Below are positions 13,001-23,900 of a stretch of DNA of 64,000 nt, piece by piece. The position numbers were made by a program, and so were the translations under genes. Source of the stretch: Notamacropus eugenii (taxonomy: Eukaryota; Chordata; Mammalia; Diprotodontia; Macropodidae); contig NC_092877.1 of the NCBI RefSeq assembly GCF_028372415.1, forward strand, positions 388,504,342 to 388,568,341, written 5' to 3'. The notes under the pieces are model-generated. The model worked only from the letters and a program-made list of their open reading frames with translations, ran no database searches and had not been told where the DNA came from. Position 1 is the first letter of the stretch. Each line of letters starts with the position of its first letter.

Positions 13001-16000
13001 AACAAGAGCCAGGAGACTTTAGCTCCAAGGAGCAGCTAGGCCACCAAGGGGCTCGGACATCAGCATGATGGGGAAACTGAGGAAGGGCCACTGAATGAGA
13101 GACCTAAATTAAAGGCAGGCATTAGGTCCAGCCATACCATTGCCCAGTGTGCAGTCCTGAGCAAGGCATGTCTGAGCATCAGTCTCCCTATCTGTAAAGT
13201 GGGCACCAAACACTGGATGGGAAACCCTACAGGGAAGGTGAGGAGTTGGCAGCAGGGGGGCGGTGCTTTTGCTTGATCTGACATCTAGGGATGGTCATAT
13301 TTTCCAAGGGCTGTCCTCATGTTTGCAGGTCTCGGGGCTCTCAGAGTGGATGGGAAAGCAGATGGCACCCCTGAAGTCCTTCTCCCCACCAGTCCTGGTC
13401 CTCTGTGTCTGCATTTTAGTAGCTGGCATCACCGAGTACACTAGCAACATTGCCACTGCCACCCTCTTCCTGCCTATCTTTGCCTCCATGGTGAGTGGAC
13501 TCAGCATGGCCAATGTTCATGGATGGCATCCTTCCTGTGGGGCCAGAGCATAACCCTCCCGCCTTCCTACCACTCCACCCCATCCCATTCCTCTGAGCTT
13601 TTCAGGCACCTTGGATGGGTATCTGTGGTTAGGTCAGCATCTCATTTTCCCCTCCAACCCCCTACTCATGCTTCTCTACCCAGCAAGGGGTTTTGCACAC
13701 AGTACAGCTTAGCTAGGGCTTGTTGCTGAGGGTAGGCCCTGGGCTTCAAAAGCTTAGCTCTTGTGGAGTCAGTAGGGAAGGGAGGCCACACGCAGTCCCA
13801 ATGTATATTTGGAGACATCAGGATTTCTGGAAACAGCTCCTCCCCTATATTAAACTGACCAAAGCGAACCTGACTTTGGAGCAGAAAGGAACCAAAGAGG
13901 CCCTTTAGTGTAGCCAGGGCCTCTTCTGAATGAGGCTAACTGGTCCTCAGACCCCAGGCACACAACATTCTATGGAGACCAAATCTGGGGCATCTGCCCC
14001 AGTCACTGAGGTGGCTGGTGAACGTCAACTCCTGGGACCAGCCACCCTTCCTTGAGATCCAATCTTTAGCAATCCTCCACTGCCCTTTGCCCTCCTCCAC
14101 CCCCTCTTCTCTTAATAGGTTGATTCATCAGTGTTACACTATTGGCCCCTGGTCCTGGGATCGGGAGGGGTCTTCTAGAGACAAGAGTCATAGAGGTCTT
14201 GGACTGTCACTAGAGCCAAGAGGCAGTTAAAGCAAAACCAAGTGAGGTTTTCCTCTTCTTACATTAAAAAAAAAGATGAGAAACCTCCAAATAGCAAAGT
14301 GCACTGTCCCGCTGAGAGTCAGGAAGTGAACCTAATGGATGGCTGAGATGGGTTCGCTTCTCTTGTGGCCACCAAAGGCACCACGTCTCCCCGGGGAGGC
14401 CCACAACAGAGGCCTAGATGCCTCCCCAACACCCTCTTTAGGGCCTCCTGTCATCTGGTCCTGTTGTGGTCACAAGCCCTCCCACAGTGAGCTGGCTGGC
14501 TTTCACCAACATGCTGGGCTTTGGGCTTTCTGGGGCTGAGTCCATCCCCTCATAGCCTGCTGAATCCAAGACTAGACAAGAGGGTGGGTCAGGGTCCCTG
14601 GGCCCTGGACCTCTGCTTCTTCTGGTATCATTGGGAAACCTCAGCCATGATCCCACGAGAATCATGCCCCCTCCCCAAGACAGCCAGAACAGCCCTCAGA
14701 GAAGGGCTTCTCATGGGATAGACAATAGATGCCAGCTAGTTATCCAAGGACATATGCTTAGAGCAGGGGCTGAATGGTGGCTAGACCACCCACTGGTGTG
14801 TCCCCTCTGTTTGTGCATGGAGGACAGAGGGCTTTCATTAAGTCTTCAGGCTCTTGATGGACTCTCCCACTCCTCTTTTTATGAAAAGGAAGACTTTCTA
14901 TCACAAACAGGAAATCTAATTGTTCTTTTGGGAAGTGTCTCCTATGCCCCCAGACCCCAGACTCTGGGATAGTGGAGATATTTCTGCTGAAGTGACTGAC
15001 ATGATGTCATGGATCCCAAACCAGAATGTCTGATTGAGTTCCCTCCCAACCTAAATCGTTGGGTTATTGGACTGAATTTATGAAATAAAGTCCAGACTCT
15101 GGGCTGTATAGATACCCCAACCACATGTGAATGATTCTCTAGTGCTGGGAGCATCTGCTCCTTCCCGAATACTTATAATGTCATTTTTTATTCTTCTTTC
15201 AGTCCCAGAAAATTCAAATCAACCCCCTGTATATCATGATTCCCTGCACCATGAGTTCATCCTTCGCCTTCATGCTACCTGTGGCCACGCCTCCGAATGC
15301 CATCGTATTCTCTTATGGTCACCTCAAGGTTTCTGACATGGTAAATAAGTACAAGAAAATTGTAAGATAGTGACGGAAGCTAAGGCATGGGTGTGCCCAC
15401 CCACATGGGAGGTGTAACTCCACATGGGCCCTTGACTATTCCCCTCCAGTTGGGATAAGGGGCCACAAAGTCAACTAGACTGCAACGCATCTGTCTCCTA
15501 TTTTGCTGGTCTAGGAGCAATGATTGTTAGATCCAAGCTCTTTCCTATCCCTTCAAGGACAAGGGGCATGGCTTAAATCCAAAGGCAATCAAGCCTTTCT
15601 CTTCCTACCAAATAGTGGTAACCACCATAAAGAGTGAACCTTAGAGAAGCTCATTTGTCTGAGCAGATTGCAGACAGAAATCCAAGAAGTTATACACATT
15701 AGCATCTATCAAGCAATACACAAAGAAGATGAGCCTTACCTACTGGGAGGGAGATACCTCATGGTAAGAGAGAGGATGAGGAGAGGAGAGTGAGAAAGCT
15801 GAATTTCACCCAAGGGTAGAATTTGGGGCGGAGGGGGATGGTGAGAGAGGGGATTCTTAAAGTCTGTAGAGAGACAATAGCAATGAGGGACATGTTGGGG
15901 GTGAGAGGAGCTACTTTCCCAAGTTCTTTTTCTTCCTGGATTCCTTTCCAAAGAAAGTCTGGAACCATCTGTGTCTTCTCATAAAGCAGGCAGGAAGGAG

Positions 16001-19000
16001 GCCTCTACCTCCATGCTCTCATGCCAGATCTGCCCCTTATACAGACTTGTAACATCAAGTCCTCATCCTCTCCACCAATAATGAGAATCATGCAAATATT
16101 CCAAGTTTGCCTTCCCATTAATGGAAAAACTTCAAAATATAGTCATAAAATTGAGGAGGAAAGACCATTGTCCAACTGTAGGGTCAGTTTTTGCATTTAT
16201 ATAATGCACTTTTCTCTAGATGAACTCAGTTTCATTCTTTGGACTGCTCTGCTACTCACAGCTAAATACAGGCTTATAGAACCCTGAATCTATAAAGAAA
16301 CTTAGGGACAGCCATTTAAAGAGGTGAGTGTGTGTTTGCACAGGAAGCTCTCCAGTGAGCTGGAGGAAGGGTCTAAGCCAGCATCACCAACTGGACAGAG
16401 CTCAGGGGAGGGGTGCATTAGAGCTCCTTTGAAGCCACTGCATGGTGATGAGCATACCCCGGAGGATTCTGGGATTATTGCCGTTTGGCCGAGCAAGAAG
16501 AGGAGCTCCAAACAAGTTAAAGAAGACATTGCACTGTGAGAGAAGACGCAGGAACATCTGGCTGCTCTAGATGAGCTGCTCTCTCCAGACGCAGAATACT
16601 AGCATGTTTGAACATTTCCAGAACCACTGTCCTTGGTCCTGACAAAGTCTTCCGAGTTCATTAAGAATGGAAGAGGTGCAATAGGACTTGAGGTAGGCAA
16701 ATGTCTTGACTTTCCCAAAGGATTCCAGGTGTTGCAAAGGCTTCTGGTTAGGTACATCTTGAACAGAGTTTTAGAGCTGTGTTGGGGCCAAAGGAGGCCC
16801 TGAGGATGCAGAGCTGGTCATGTGGGGCGTGTTTTTAGTCTGTCTCAGATAAGCTCTTCTGTCTCCAGACTTGTGAGTCTTTCCAGGTGAGACCTGGGAA
16901 CTGGGCTAAGCCCAGCTCCTGAGAACCTTCCCTCCCTTAGCATCACATGCCCTCAGGGAGAGCTTCTGGCTGTTGGCCCAGTGCCATCAGATTGTTTAGT
17001 CTGATCCTAGTGGTCCCTTCTTCCCTCAGCCCAGGCTTGCCAGCTTTAGTCCTTGGTTACTTGACCACCCTCCTGCTCTCTGGCTTTCCTTCAGGGATGC
17101 CAGCCACCTCAAATCACTCAAGACCAGTCATGACCATGGTAGCATTCTAGGAATCCTGGATTCTTAGTATCTCTACCAGCTAAGGGCATCAGAAAAGGGA
17201 CTAAGCTGTGTTTCCAAGGATCAGTGTGTAAGCCCAAGTCAGCCTAACTTGGAAACCCTGCTGCCTATCTGATTGGCATTCTGAATATGGGATTCTATGC
17301 TACCAAAAGTGCTAGGTCCTGACCATCTTAACATTTTTATTACAAATGAGAACAGATGAGAAAAAGAAGTTGTATTTACCTGAAAGTATTGCCCACCTTG
17401 AAGAGGAAGACTTCTCACCTTGGAGAAACAGAAAGGCATTGTCACAGTTGGTTTTAGTGTGTGCGCAAAGGTAATAAGAAGAGTTGCCTCATGGACATTC
17501 GGTCAAACCATGCTGCAGGGCTCAGGATGAGTTATTTAGCATGGAGGATTAGGAAGTGGCTAATACGCTCCAAATTAAAGCACCATAGACTTTAATAATT
17601 ATTGACTGCAATGCAAAGGTTGGGGGTGAGGAGCTGCAGGCTTCCCACCCCTGAATAGGCAACAGAAATGAAAGCATTATGGGGAGGTGACCCTAAATAT
17701 TGACAATACTTCTAAAAAGGGGGTTCTAGAAGTGAATTCTCTTTGAACAGAATCACTGATTACTCTAATAGGAAGGATTTCCAAATCAGTTTTCTATGTT
17801 AGAATAAAGATAAAATACAACAAGAAAATAATGGTGTGAAATTTAAGCAGTTTCAAGTTGACATGTTTCACCAAGCTTTTGATGTCAAAAAAGGAAATTT
17901 AGGGGCAGCTAGGGGGCGCCATACTGGGTAGAGCTACTGCCTGGAGTCAGGAAGACTCATCTCCTTGAGTTCAAATCCAGCCTCAAACACCTAGTAGCTG
18001 TGTAGCCCTAGGCAAATCACTTCACCCTGTTTGCCTCAGTTTCCTCATCTGTAAAATTAGCTGAAGAAGGAAATGGCAAACCACTATCTCTGCCAGGAAA
18101 ACCTAAAATGGAGTCATGGAGTGTTGGACACAGCTGAAAAATGACTAAACAGTAAGAAGGAAATTTAATCGATGTGAATCCACCCCCCAGTGAGCCAAAG
18201 AGCCTAAATTCTGCTTCCTCTTTGCCAAGTGGAACAAGATGGCAACTGAGGACAATGCCAACTGACAAGAGCAGAGCACAAAAGCATTATTATGTCTTCA
18301 GTAAAATGAGAGAAAGTTGTAGGACCAGTGAGCTCCTGCTCAGGGAAATCACAGGAAAAACTGGGACCAAAAAAATAGGCAGAATGAAAGGCCTTTTCCA
18401 ATAGACTCTTTGCCATTCAGAGCAGTGACCCAAGCCCACTGGGATTCTCAGCATCATGTGAGCAAATACAGAAGACAATGGGGAAACAGCTGGACTAGAC
18501 CAAGTCCACACCAGTGATGGGGGCATCAAGGGAGCTGAAATAAGGGACACTAAGAAATGCCTGAAAAAACCACCAAATCCCAAGTGACCAAGAAAAACTG
18601 TATGAATTCATGACCCAACTTTCCTATCTCCAGAAAATGTGGATCTAAAGAATCTACCCAGGAATCAAGGTCATACTAGACACACAAGGGGAGAAAAGGT
18701 GGATGAAGAATACCAATTGTTTGGAGCATGATCCACAAGCATACAGACACACTGGATGATTTCTAGCCAAGGTCAGATGCCAGTCTCCAGTATCTCTAGA
18801 CATTCAGTGTGGGGTCATTAGGCTTCTGGTGGAGGTTTGACCTCTGAGGTTCCTTCAGCTGTGATTCTTTTTGAATGAATGAAAAAGCACTTATGTGCCA
18901 AGTGCTAGCTACACATGTGTAAAAAACAGGCGATCCCTGCCCTCCAGGCGTTTCTACGTTGTCATGGGAGAATAGTGAGGAGTGGGGTGGGGATTACTTG

Positions 19001-20007
19001 GTTCCGGCAAATTGTTGTTTTCTGTTGTTTGCCCTTCATTCTCCAAGAGGGAGAATGTCATGGGGACGGTGACATCATGACATGCAACTGAATTGGATTT
19101 TAAGTGAGGTTGGGCTGTGCAAAGTCATCAGCCTCCCTCGCTCCTCCTGAGCCATCTGGATTCAGTGGCATGGTGTAGATCAGGACACCTTGGACACAAA
19201 GTGTAGAGATGGCCCTAGAAGCAATGGGAGACCTTGGCCTTTTTAAAGCTAAGGTCTCAGTTTGAAGGCTAGGTAAGAAATGAGGCAAGAAATGACCCCT
19301 TTTACCTAGTCAAAAAAATTAATCTTGGAGAGGAAGACCCTCAGAACAGAAACAATTGCTATTTACATTCACTTTGAGCCACTGAACCCCAAACAATGAC
19401 CAAGATGGGCTTGGGCTGAGATCTATTGTTAGCTGATCCACGTGAATCAGATTTCTTAAGGCACGGTCCTTAAAGAAGAAATCTAGCCAGTAAACCTCAA
19501 GTTACTTTGCAAGGTTTCATAGGGAAGCAGGTTGACATAGCCCATGCAGGTACAGTGGTCATGCTGATTTCCATCAAAGTTTGTGGTTCTACCCATGTGG
19601 GGCCAGATGTCTAGGGAGGTGAATTTGGTGATAGTGGTAGAATGTAAGTGGAGTGGTGTCCACAGTTCCACAGCAGGTGTGAATCACAGATGTGCTTATC
19701 ACCAGTTTTCTCTGCTGCCCTGCTAGTGTGTTCTCAGCGTAGGCAAAGACTGCCTGGGGCAATGCAGTGAGAAGAAGGAATTTGGGGGCGGTCTGCCTTT
19801 GCTTTTACTCTGTCCCATTACCCAGCCTGGTCACTACCCAAGTGTTGACTTGTAATCTCTTTGTTCCAGGTGAAAGCAGGCTTCATAATGAACATAATCG
19901 GCTTGATCTGTGTCTCTCTAGCCATCAACACCTGGGGACGTTTCTTATTTGACCTTGACACATTTCCAAGCTGGGCCAATGGCACAGGGACCAACACTAG
20001 GAACTAA
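998..20007 (+). CDS. SLC13A5: SLC13A5, Na+-coupled citrate transporter (NaCT), complete, 12 coding exons
   Basis: Plasma-membrane symporter of the DASS/SLC13 family that imports citrate with sodium, chiefly in liver and brain in known mammals. Join: 998-1099, 5683-5811, 6210-6346, 6701-6885, 7655-7817, 8840-8962, 9515-9730, 12092-12192, 12318-12436, 13329-13490, 15203-15340, 19870-20007. This gives 1713 nt, 570 residues plus stop (human 568). All introns are GT-AG and all phases close. Family hallmarks are visible: the first Ser-Asn-Thr sodium/substrate motif at residues 140-142 (same numbering as human), the second as Ser-Asn-Ile at 464-466 (human SNV), the GTGPN loop in exon 5, the [12 protein letters not shown] segment in exon 9, and [10 protein letters not shown] in exon 11. 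A C-terminal N-glycosylation sequon (Asn-Gly-Thr) lies near residue 562. The linker at about 172-200 is the most divergent stretch. Human exon 1 also encodes 34 residues. Paralogues SLC13A2/A3 are less likely given overall match and synteny with MED31. Confidence 0.97.
1690..2194 (+). repeat. Polypyrimidine (CT-rich) tract, about 500 bp, in SLC13A5 intron 1
   Basis: Almost pure C/T on the plus strand with scattered single G and A, made of drifting TCTC, CTTT and CCCT motifs. The long Arg/Glu/Lys-rich minus-strand open frames over it are by-products of the base bias. The rest of intron 1 (1100-5682) looks unique apart from two MIR-class SINE pieces near its 3' end. Confidence 0.9.
5065..5175 (-). 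repeat. MIR-class SINE fragment
   Basis: The reverse-complement MIR core is visible: cattttatagaggacactg, then a CCCAGATCAC block and an accented ACTCCAGAACCAGGACTC end. Diverged. Confidence 0.6.
5196..5400 (+). repeat. MIR/tRNA-type SINE, forward
   Basis: Contains TTGGAGTCAGGAAGACCTGA, then the core (CTGGGCAAGTCACTTAAACC) and the TCATAAAATGGAGATAA tail. Lies head-on with the minus-strand copy just upstream. Confidence 0.7.
5683..5811 (+). CDS. SLC13A5: SLC13A5 coding exon 2
   Basis: Residues 35-77, including [17 protein letters not shown], a family-wide membrane signature. Acceptor TTGTGTTGCAG, donor GTAAGT, phase 0 at both ends. Confidence 0.95.
5950..6085 (-). repeat. MIR-class SINE fragment in SLC13A5 intron 2
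   Basis: TTGTAGATGAGCAAACTGAG and the following AAGATCACTTGGATGG block match the reverse complement of the MIR core. Confidence 0.55.
6210..6346 (+). CDS. SLC13A5: SLC13A5 coding exon 3
   Basis: Residues 78-122 plus two bases of Leu123. Contains the [14 protein letters not shown] block that is nearly identical in human NaCT. Donor GTACGT; the phase-2 end is completed by exon 4. Confidence 0.95.
6701..6885 (+). CDS. SLC13A5: SLC13A5 coding exon 4, first SNT motif
   Basis: Encodes [16 protein letters not shown] with the Ser140-Asn141-Thr142 signature that helps coordinate Na+ and citrate carboxylate in DASS transporters. The tail of the exon (about residues 160-184) is a charged loop poorly conserved against human. 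Donor GTGAGC, phase 1. Confidence 0.95.
7655..7817 (+). CDS. SLC13A5: SLC13A5 coding exon 5
   Basis: Starts with a variable Lys/Ala-rich loop, then [18 protein letters not shown], a family signature. Acceptor TTTCTAG, donor GTAAGT, phase 1 in and phase 2 out. Confidence 0.95.
8125..8745 (-). repeat. L1 3'-end fragment in SLC13A5 intron 5
   Basis: T/A-rich start followed by a CCCTCCCACCCCATTACATG block, a CTTCACTCTGCATCAGTTCA block and TATACCACAACTTATTCAGC. These are recurrent blocks of the marsupial L1 3' region read in reverse. The same family appears forward at 33720-34000. The remainder of intron 5 has nothing I recognise. Confidence 0.6.
8840..8962 (+). CDS. SLC13A5: SLC13A5 coding exon 6
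   Basis: Encodes [14 protein letters not shown] followed by a hydrophobic helix rich in Trp. Acceptor has a long CT tract (CTCCTTCTCCAG); donor GTAAGT. An L1 3' fragment ends only about 95 bp upstream of this exon. Confidence 0.95.
9515..9730 (+). CDS. SLC13A5: SLC13A5 coding exon 7
   Basis: Residues about 280-351, a cytosolic loop ending in [14 protein letters not shown] and then a helix and [10 protein letters not shown]. The acceptor CCAAAG is weak for its pyrimidine tract but gives the only frame matching human (NFK). The donor is GTAAGG after a run of Lys codons; an earlier GTAAGA at 9721 would break phase with exon 8. Confidence 0.93.
9731..12091. other. SLC13A5 intron 7
   Basis: No exon seen. 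About 10.1-10.8 kb contains purine-rich text with an AGTAGTCCAGTGG-type core, which I take as diverged copies of an ancient interspersed repeat found several more times in the window (31.9-32.3, 45.5-46.5, 54.0-54.4 kb). The remainder appears unique. Confidence 0.4.
12092..12192 (+). CDS. SLC13A5: SLC13A5 coding exon 8
   Basis: Encodes YVSDGTVAI, a hydrophobic helix, then the [11 protein letters not shown] segment. Acceptor CTCTTTAG, donor GTGAAG, phase 1 out. Confidence 0.95.
12318..12436 (+). CDS. SLC13A5: SLC13A5 coding exon 9
   Basis: Encodes the [18 protein letters not shown] block, one of the most conserved stretches in the family. Acceptor TTTATTTCAG, donor GTAACT, phase 0 out. Confidence 0.95.
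12437..13328. other. SLC13A5 intron 9, with a weak MIR trace
   Basis: No exon seen. At about 13085-13215 a diverged forward MIR trace is readable (CAGTCCTGAGCAAGGCATGT, then TATCTGTAAAGTGGG). The rest appears unique. Confidence 0.4.
13329..13490 (+). CDS. SLC13A5: SLC13A5 coding exon 10, second SN motif
   Basis: Residues 426-479. Carries [20 protein letters not shown] with Ser464-Asn465-Ile466, the second sodium/substrate motif; human has Val at the third position. Phase 0 at both ends. Confidence 0.95.
13491..15202. other. SLC13A5 intron 10
   Basis: No coding or repeat feature recognised. The 3' end has a normal pyrimidine tract before exon 11. Confidence 0.4.
15203..15340 (+). CDS. SLC13A5: SLC13A5 coding exon 11
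   Basis: Residues 480-525, including [16 protein letters not shown] and YGHLKV. Acceptor TTCTTCTTTCAG; donor GTAAAT is weak but matches the human exon end (DM). Confidence 0.95.
15341..17890. other. 5' half of SLC13A5 intron 11
   Basis: Largest intron of the gene (4.5 kb). This half shows no repeat or exon that I can identify. A/T-rich stretches at 16.05-16.25 kb (with an ATGCAAAT octamer) and 17.55-17.88 kb could be conserved non-coding DNA, but that is a guess. Confidence 0.3.
17902..18156 (+). repeat. Marsupial tRNA-derived SINE (Mar1-like), intact with target duplication
   Basis: Begins GGGGCAGCTAGGGGGCGCCA, the head typical of marsupial tRNA-type SINEs, with TGGAGTCAGGAAGAC, GAGTTCAAATCC (box B-like), CTCATCTGTAAAATTAGCTG, and the TGGAGTCATGGAGTGTTGGA 3' part. 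A perfect 11-bp duplication AAGGAAATTTA flanks it at 17891-17901 and 18157-18167. Confidence 0.9.
18870..18975 (-). repeat. L2/MIR-type tail fragment
   Basis: TGAATGAATGAAAAAGCACT followed by TTATGTGCCAAGTGCTAGC and a CCCTGCCCTCCAGG block. This is the common antisense L2-tail pattern. Confidence 0.45.
19014..19530. repeat. Interspersed repeat, copy A of a pair
   Basis: Shares a long ordered set of blocks with 45778-46215: TTCATTCT, GATGACATGA-like, GAGCCATCTG, AATCTTGGAGAGGAAGACC-like, CATTCACT, and AAGAAATCTAGCCAGTAAAC. Its front half is the marsupial SINE body often seen as an antisense tRNA-type element; the back half is an extension of unknown origin. Confidence 0.6.
19870..20007 (+). 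CDS. SLC13A5: SLC13A5 coding exon 12 with stop
   Basis: Residues 526-570 and TAA. Last hydrophobic helix, then [15 protein letters not shown], which holds the extracellular N-glycosylation sequon expected near the C-terminus. Confidence 0.95.
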   Translation: MKAGFIMNIIGLICVSLAINTWGRFLFDLDTFPSWANGTGTNTRN

Positions 20008-20900
20008 AGGTTAAGTGGGTTGGCTGCTGTGGTGGGAGGGGGGAGGGGGGAGGGGAAAATGGTGGTAGTCTCAGGGGCCAGTGTCCCCAGCCGTGGCCTG
20101 GGAGCAGCCGCTGTGACTCGCTCAGAATAGCCTTTTTGAACAGCCTGTGTCTGCTTGCAGAGCTATGGAACTACTTGCTCCAACAGGGTGAAGATGTGTA
20201 GAGATTATGTATCTCAGCAAGCTCCTGTGGCTTGAGTAGATATTCCACACACTAGATAGAAGGCCAGCCACTCTTCCCAGTGTCTACTCTGAGAGGCCCT
20301 TTTTGCTTCTCTGGCAGTCAGTGGAGCATCCTGCAGCAGACCCCAGAGCCCACTGACTGGGGCAGGGCTGGGGTTCCAGTGCCTGTGTGTGAGGCCTGGA
20401 ATCAGGCCCTGATGGGTGTGGGGACTTCCTGTGTCTGCCCCTTGGGTTAGTGAGGAGGCAGGGCCTCATCCCTCTGCCGTGGGAGTACCAGACAGTAGCC
20501 ACTGAGTTTCCTTTCACTGACTCAGCTGCTGGAGGGAAGGAAATCTTCCCCAGGTTGTGGTGAGAGAGAGAAAGGAACCTTTCAAAGTTACACCAACCAT
20601 CCCTATTTCCCAGACGCTGTCTCAGAAGGAGTCTCCAGAACAAGAGAAGGGCCCCTCCCCTACAATTCTGCTCCAGATAGATGTTGGCTCTCTGAAATGG
20701 TGCAGATGGCCAGGGTCCTCTGGCAGGTGTGGAGGTCTCTGACTTTTCTGGCCTGAAGCAAGCTCGACTTTTTAGGGACTGCCTCCTCTCACTCATCTAC
20801 CTTGGTCCACACTCGGTCAGCAGCTCCTTCTCTGGCCCAGAGGCCCCCCAGCCCCTGGATCTGTAGAAGGCTGGACAATAAAGTCACCAGGCTGAAGAGA
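20008..20900 (+). other. SLC13A5: SLC13A5 3' UTR with polyadenylation signal
   Basis: Non-repetitive sequence follows the stop. A canonical AATAAA stands at 20877-20882 with GT-rich sequence after it, so cleavage near 20.9 kb is likely. A minus-strand open frame of 170 codons here (20284-20796) has no recognisable product. Confidence 0.6.
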
Positions 20901-23900
20901 TCCCACTGCCTGCTTTGTGTATCACAGCTGCCCAACACTCTCGCTTGTCCTGGATCCCTTAGGAGGGGACTGCTGCACAGTCCAGGGAGGGAGGTGGGCA
21001 GAAGGCTGCCCCACAGTCCAGGGAGAGCAGTTGCAAAGGGGAGGATGTAGGCAGGGTTAGTAGCAGGAAAACCTCCTTAAACAGCAGACCTGTCCAGCAG
21101 AGGACTGGTCTGCCCCAAGAAGTGGTATACTCCTCACTGGTCCTCTTCAAGTAAAGTCTGGACAGCCACTTGGCCAGTATGTTGTCCAAGGTGGGTTGAC
21201 TGGGTACCTCTAACAGTCCCTGTAATGCCACCAACTCCCTCCTCCTTTCCCCTTGCCTTTATACCCAGAATTGGTCAGTATGAAAGGGAGGAGGGGGCTC
21301 AGACATCACCTGAAGACTCTGGTCCTAGAGGAAATGGGGAGCCACTGGAGTTTACTGAGTAGGAGTATGTGACATGGTCTGACCTGCTCTTCAAAAAAAA
21401 TCAGTCAGCTGGATGGAGGATGAATTGGACCATTAAGTGCCTACTATGTGCCAGGCCCTGGGGATGCAAAGTCAAAATAAAGTTGTGGCCTTCAAGGAAC
21501 TCAGCTAGGGAAGCTGGGACTTGAGGGAAACCAGTGGAGGAGGCTAGGGGGTGTTGGAGAGAATGTCCATGGCTGAGACCCAGGGGCTTTGTGGGAAAAG
21601 CAGAAAGGGAACCAGTCTTAGGATCCCAGAGTTTGGGGAGGGGAGAAGGCTTCCACTTTAGACAGGAAAACAACCCATGGAAGCCGAGCAGGCAATGTGG
21701 AGTTTATTGAACGAGGAGGTAAAGTGGAGGGAGCTGCCCTTTGGTCTCTGAGTAGAGAAGGGATGGGAGGGGGCAAAGATGAAGAGGCAGTTTAGGGGAC
21801 ACAGTTGAAGGCACCTAAAGTCTCCTGATTGGCAGCCTGGCTTTCTGGGAGGTTGAGAAGGCATCTGGGAAGAGGGCTGAGGACAGACATGCCAGAGCAG
21901 GACCCATCCAGGGGCCCCCAGAGTCTTTTCCCAGCACCCACAGGCTGAGGTGCAGGGTCTCAGGTGGCATGTGCCAGGAGGCACTAACCTGCCATGGTGC
22001 CTGGCTTGTAGGAAGAAAGGCCAGTCGCCTTCATCCACCCATTGTGTGGAGATTTTCACACACCTTACTACTCAGTCCCTCCTCCTCTAAGTGCCTGTCC
22101 AGAGTGGTTCTACAAGTCCATAGGGATCTCTCTTCACACAAGGGAAACCCTAATCATCTCTATGCCATTCAAAGAATCCTGTTTCAGAGCTGGAAACATT
22201 TGATTGCTGTGCCTCCCTCCAACTGGCAGGGTCCTCCTCGAGGCATGATTACTCCAAATTCAAGGCGCCCTGTGGCTCTGTGCTGCAGCATAAAGCCCCC
22301 ACTAGTGTGCTTCCCTGGTGTAGGCAACTTGGTTACACAATTAGCTCACAGTAAAGACATTTGCTGAAGTGCCTAACACCAACAGTGGTTACAAACTTTT
22401 CCCACAGAAACTTGAGCCACACTTTGCCACAAACACAGCAGTAAGGAGTGGACACATACCACAGTGAAGCATATATTCAGGGAAGAGACAGCAAATATAG
22501 ATGTTTGCTGTGTGCCTGGTAGTGTGCCAAGCACAAACAACCCCTACTCTCCAAAAGTTTGTGTTGCTGGGGAGATGAAATGTAATTAAATGTACATAAA
22601 AGTGGATGGCAGGTTCCCCTGGGGATCCCACCCCCACCCCCACCGAAGGCAGTGTATGTGCTGCAGGAGAGGGGAGGGAGGAAAGTGCTTTAGACAGAGT
22701 GGATGGAATGAAAATGGGACAAAGAACATGTTTCAGGACTGGCAAGGAGGCTGACCTCCTGGAGCCTCGCAGGTCTAAAGGGGAGTAAAGTATAAAAAAT
22801 ACTGGAGAGACAGGAAGAGGGAAGGTCCCAAAAAACTTTAAAATCCAAACAGGCTTTTCCAGGCCTTTTCAGGTTCTGGGAGAGTACTGGTAAATTATGA
22901 GGAGGGGGCAGAGGTGACATGGCCAGCCCCTCGTTTCAGAGTGATCACCTTGGCAGGCATGTGGAGGATGGCTTGGGATGGGGAAGGCTGGAGATGTGGA
23001 GACCCCCTAGGAGAGAAGATGAGGGCCAGAGCTGGGGGTAGATGGAAGTGACATTCCCTCCATGCCAAGGTTTCAAGCTCGAGTCTAGAAGAGGGAGGGT
23101 GGGGAAGGAGCTTTCTTTTGTAGAACTTCTGTGGCCAAGATGACTGACACATCTCTGACACAATGGGTCCCTTCTGACCTCCCCCTTCTTCGGCCATCCT
23201 CTGGCAGCTTTCCCTAGGCTCAATCACCTCTGGGCAGCTCGCTCCATGGGAGTTTGGGAGCTGCTCCTCCTGAAGCTTGACTTCTGGTTGGGGCTAACTC
23301 CTTATTCCAGTCTCGTACCTTGACTTCCCCTATGCCTGCCTCTTGCTGAGCAGTGTCTATCTTCCACTGAAAAAGAGCTGCATGCCGAGATGCCCTTGCC
23401 AGTGAGTGAAATCCTACCTCCCTTTCCCACTACCCTACAGAGGGAGGTGAGGTGTGAGTCTTTCTCCAGGATGGTTTTCAGCAGAGGTTATGGTTGTCCT
23501 CTGAGCAGGAGCCTAGCTCAAGTGCCCTTGAGCACTGGCCATGCCCTTGGAAGACCTTCCAGCGGCATAGATGACCCTGTACCTCCTGGGATTCACTGGA
23601 GAGTCACTGACCTGGGAACCTCAGCACTCTGCCTGTCTCCACAGACCTTTAGGGTGGGGGCTCCCAGGAGAAAACATCCGGAGACATTGCAACCAGCTTC
23701 ACTGTGACCTTGACCATTATTACCTCGAACTCTAAGGGACCTCTCTTCGCCCTCAGTGGTGCTGTTATCACTTATCAGATCTGAGCAGGCTGAACTCTTT
23801 CTACCACCTTCACTAAGGTGGACATTGAGCTTCTGGGCAACACGAGTCCTGCCTGGAGCTCTTGGGATTCAGAATGTAATGTCTCCGACAGGAGAGTGTG

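Noticed and set aside
20284-20796. 170-codon minus-strand frame over the SLC13A5 3' UTR
   Set aside because: No recognisable domain, no promoter or splice context, and it overlaps a called 3' UTR.
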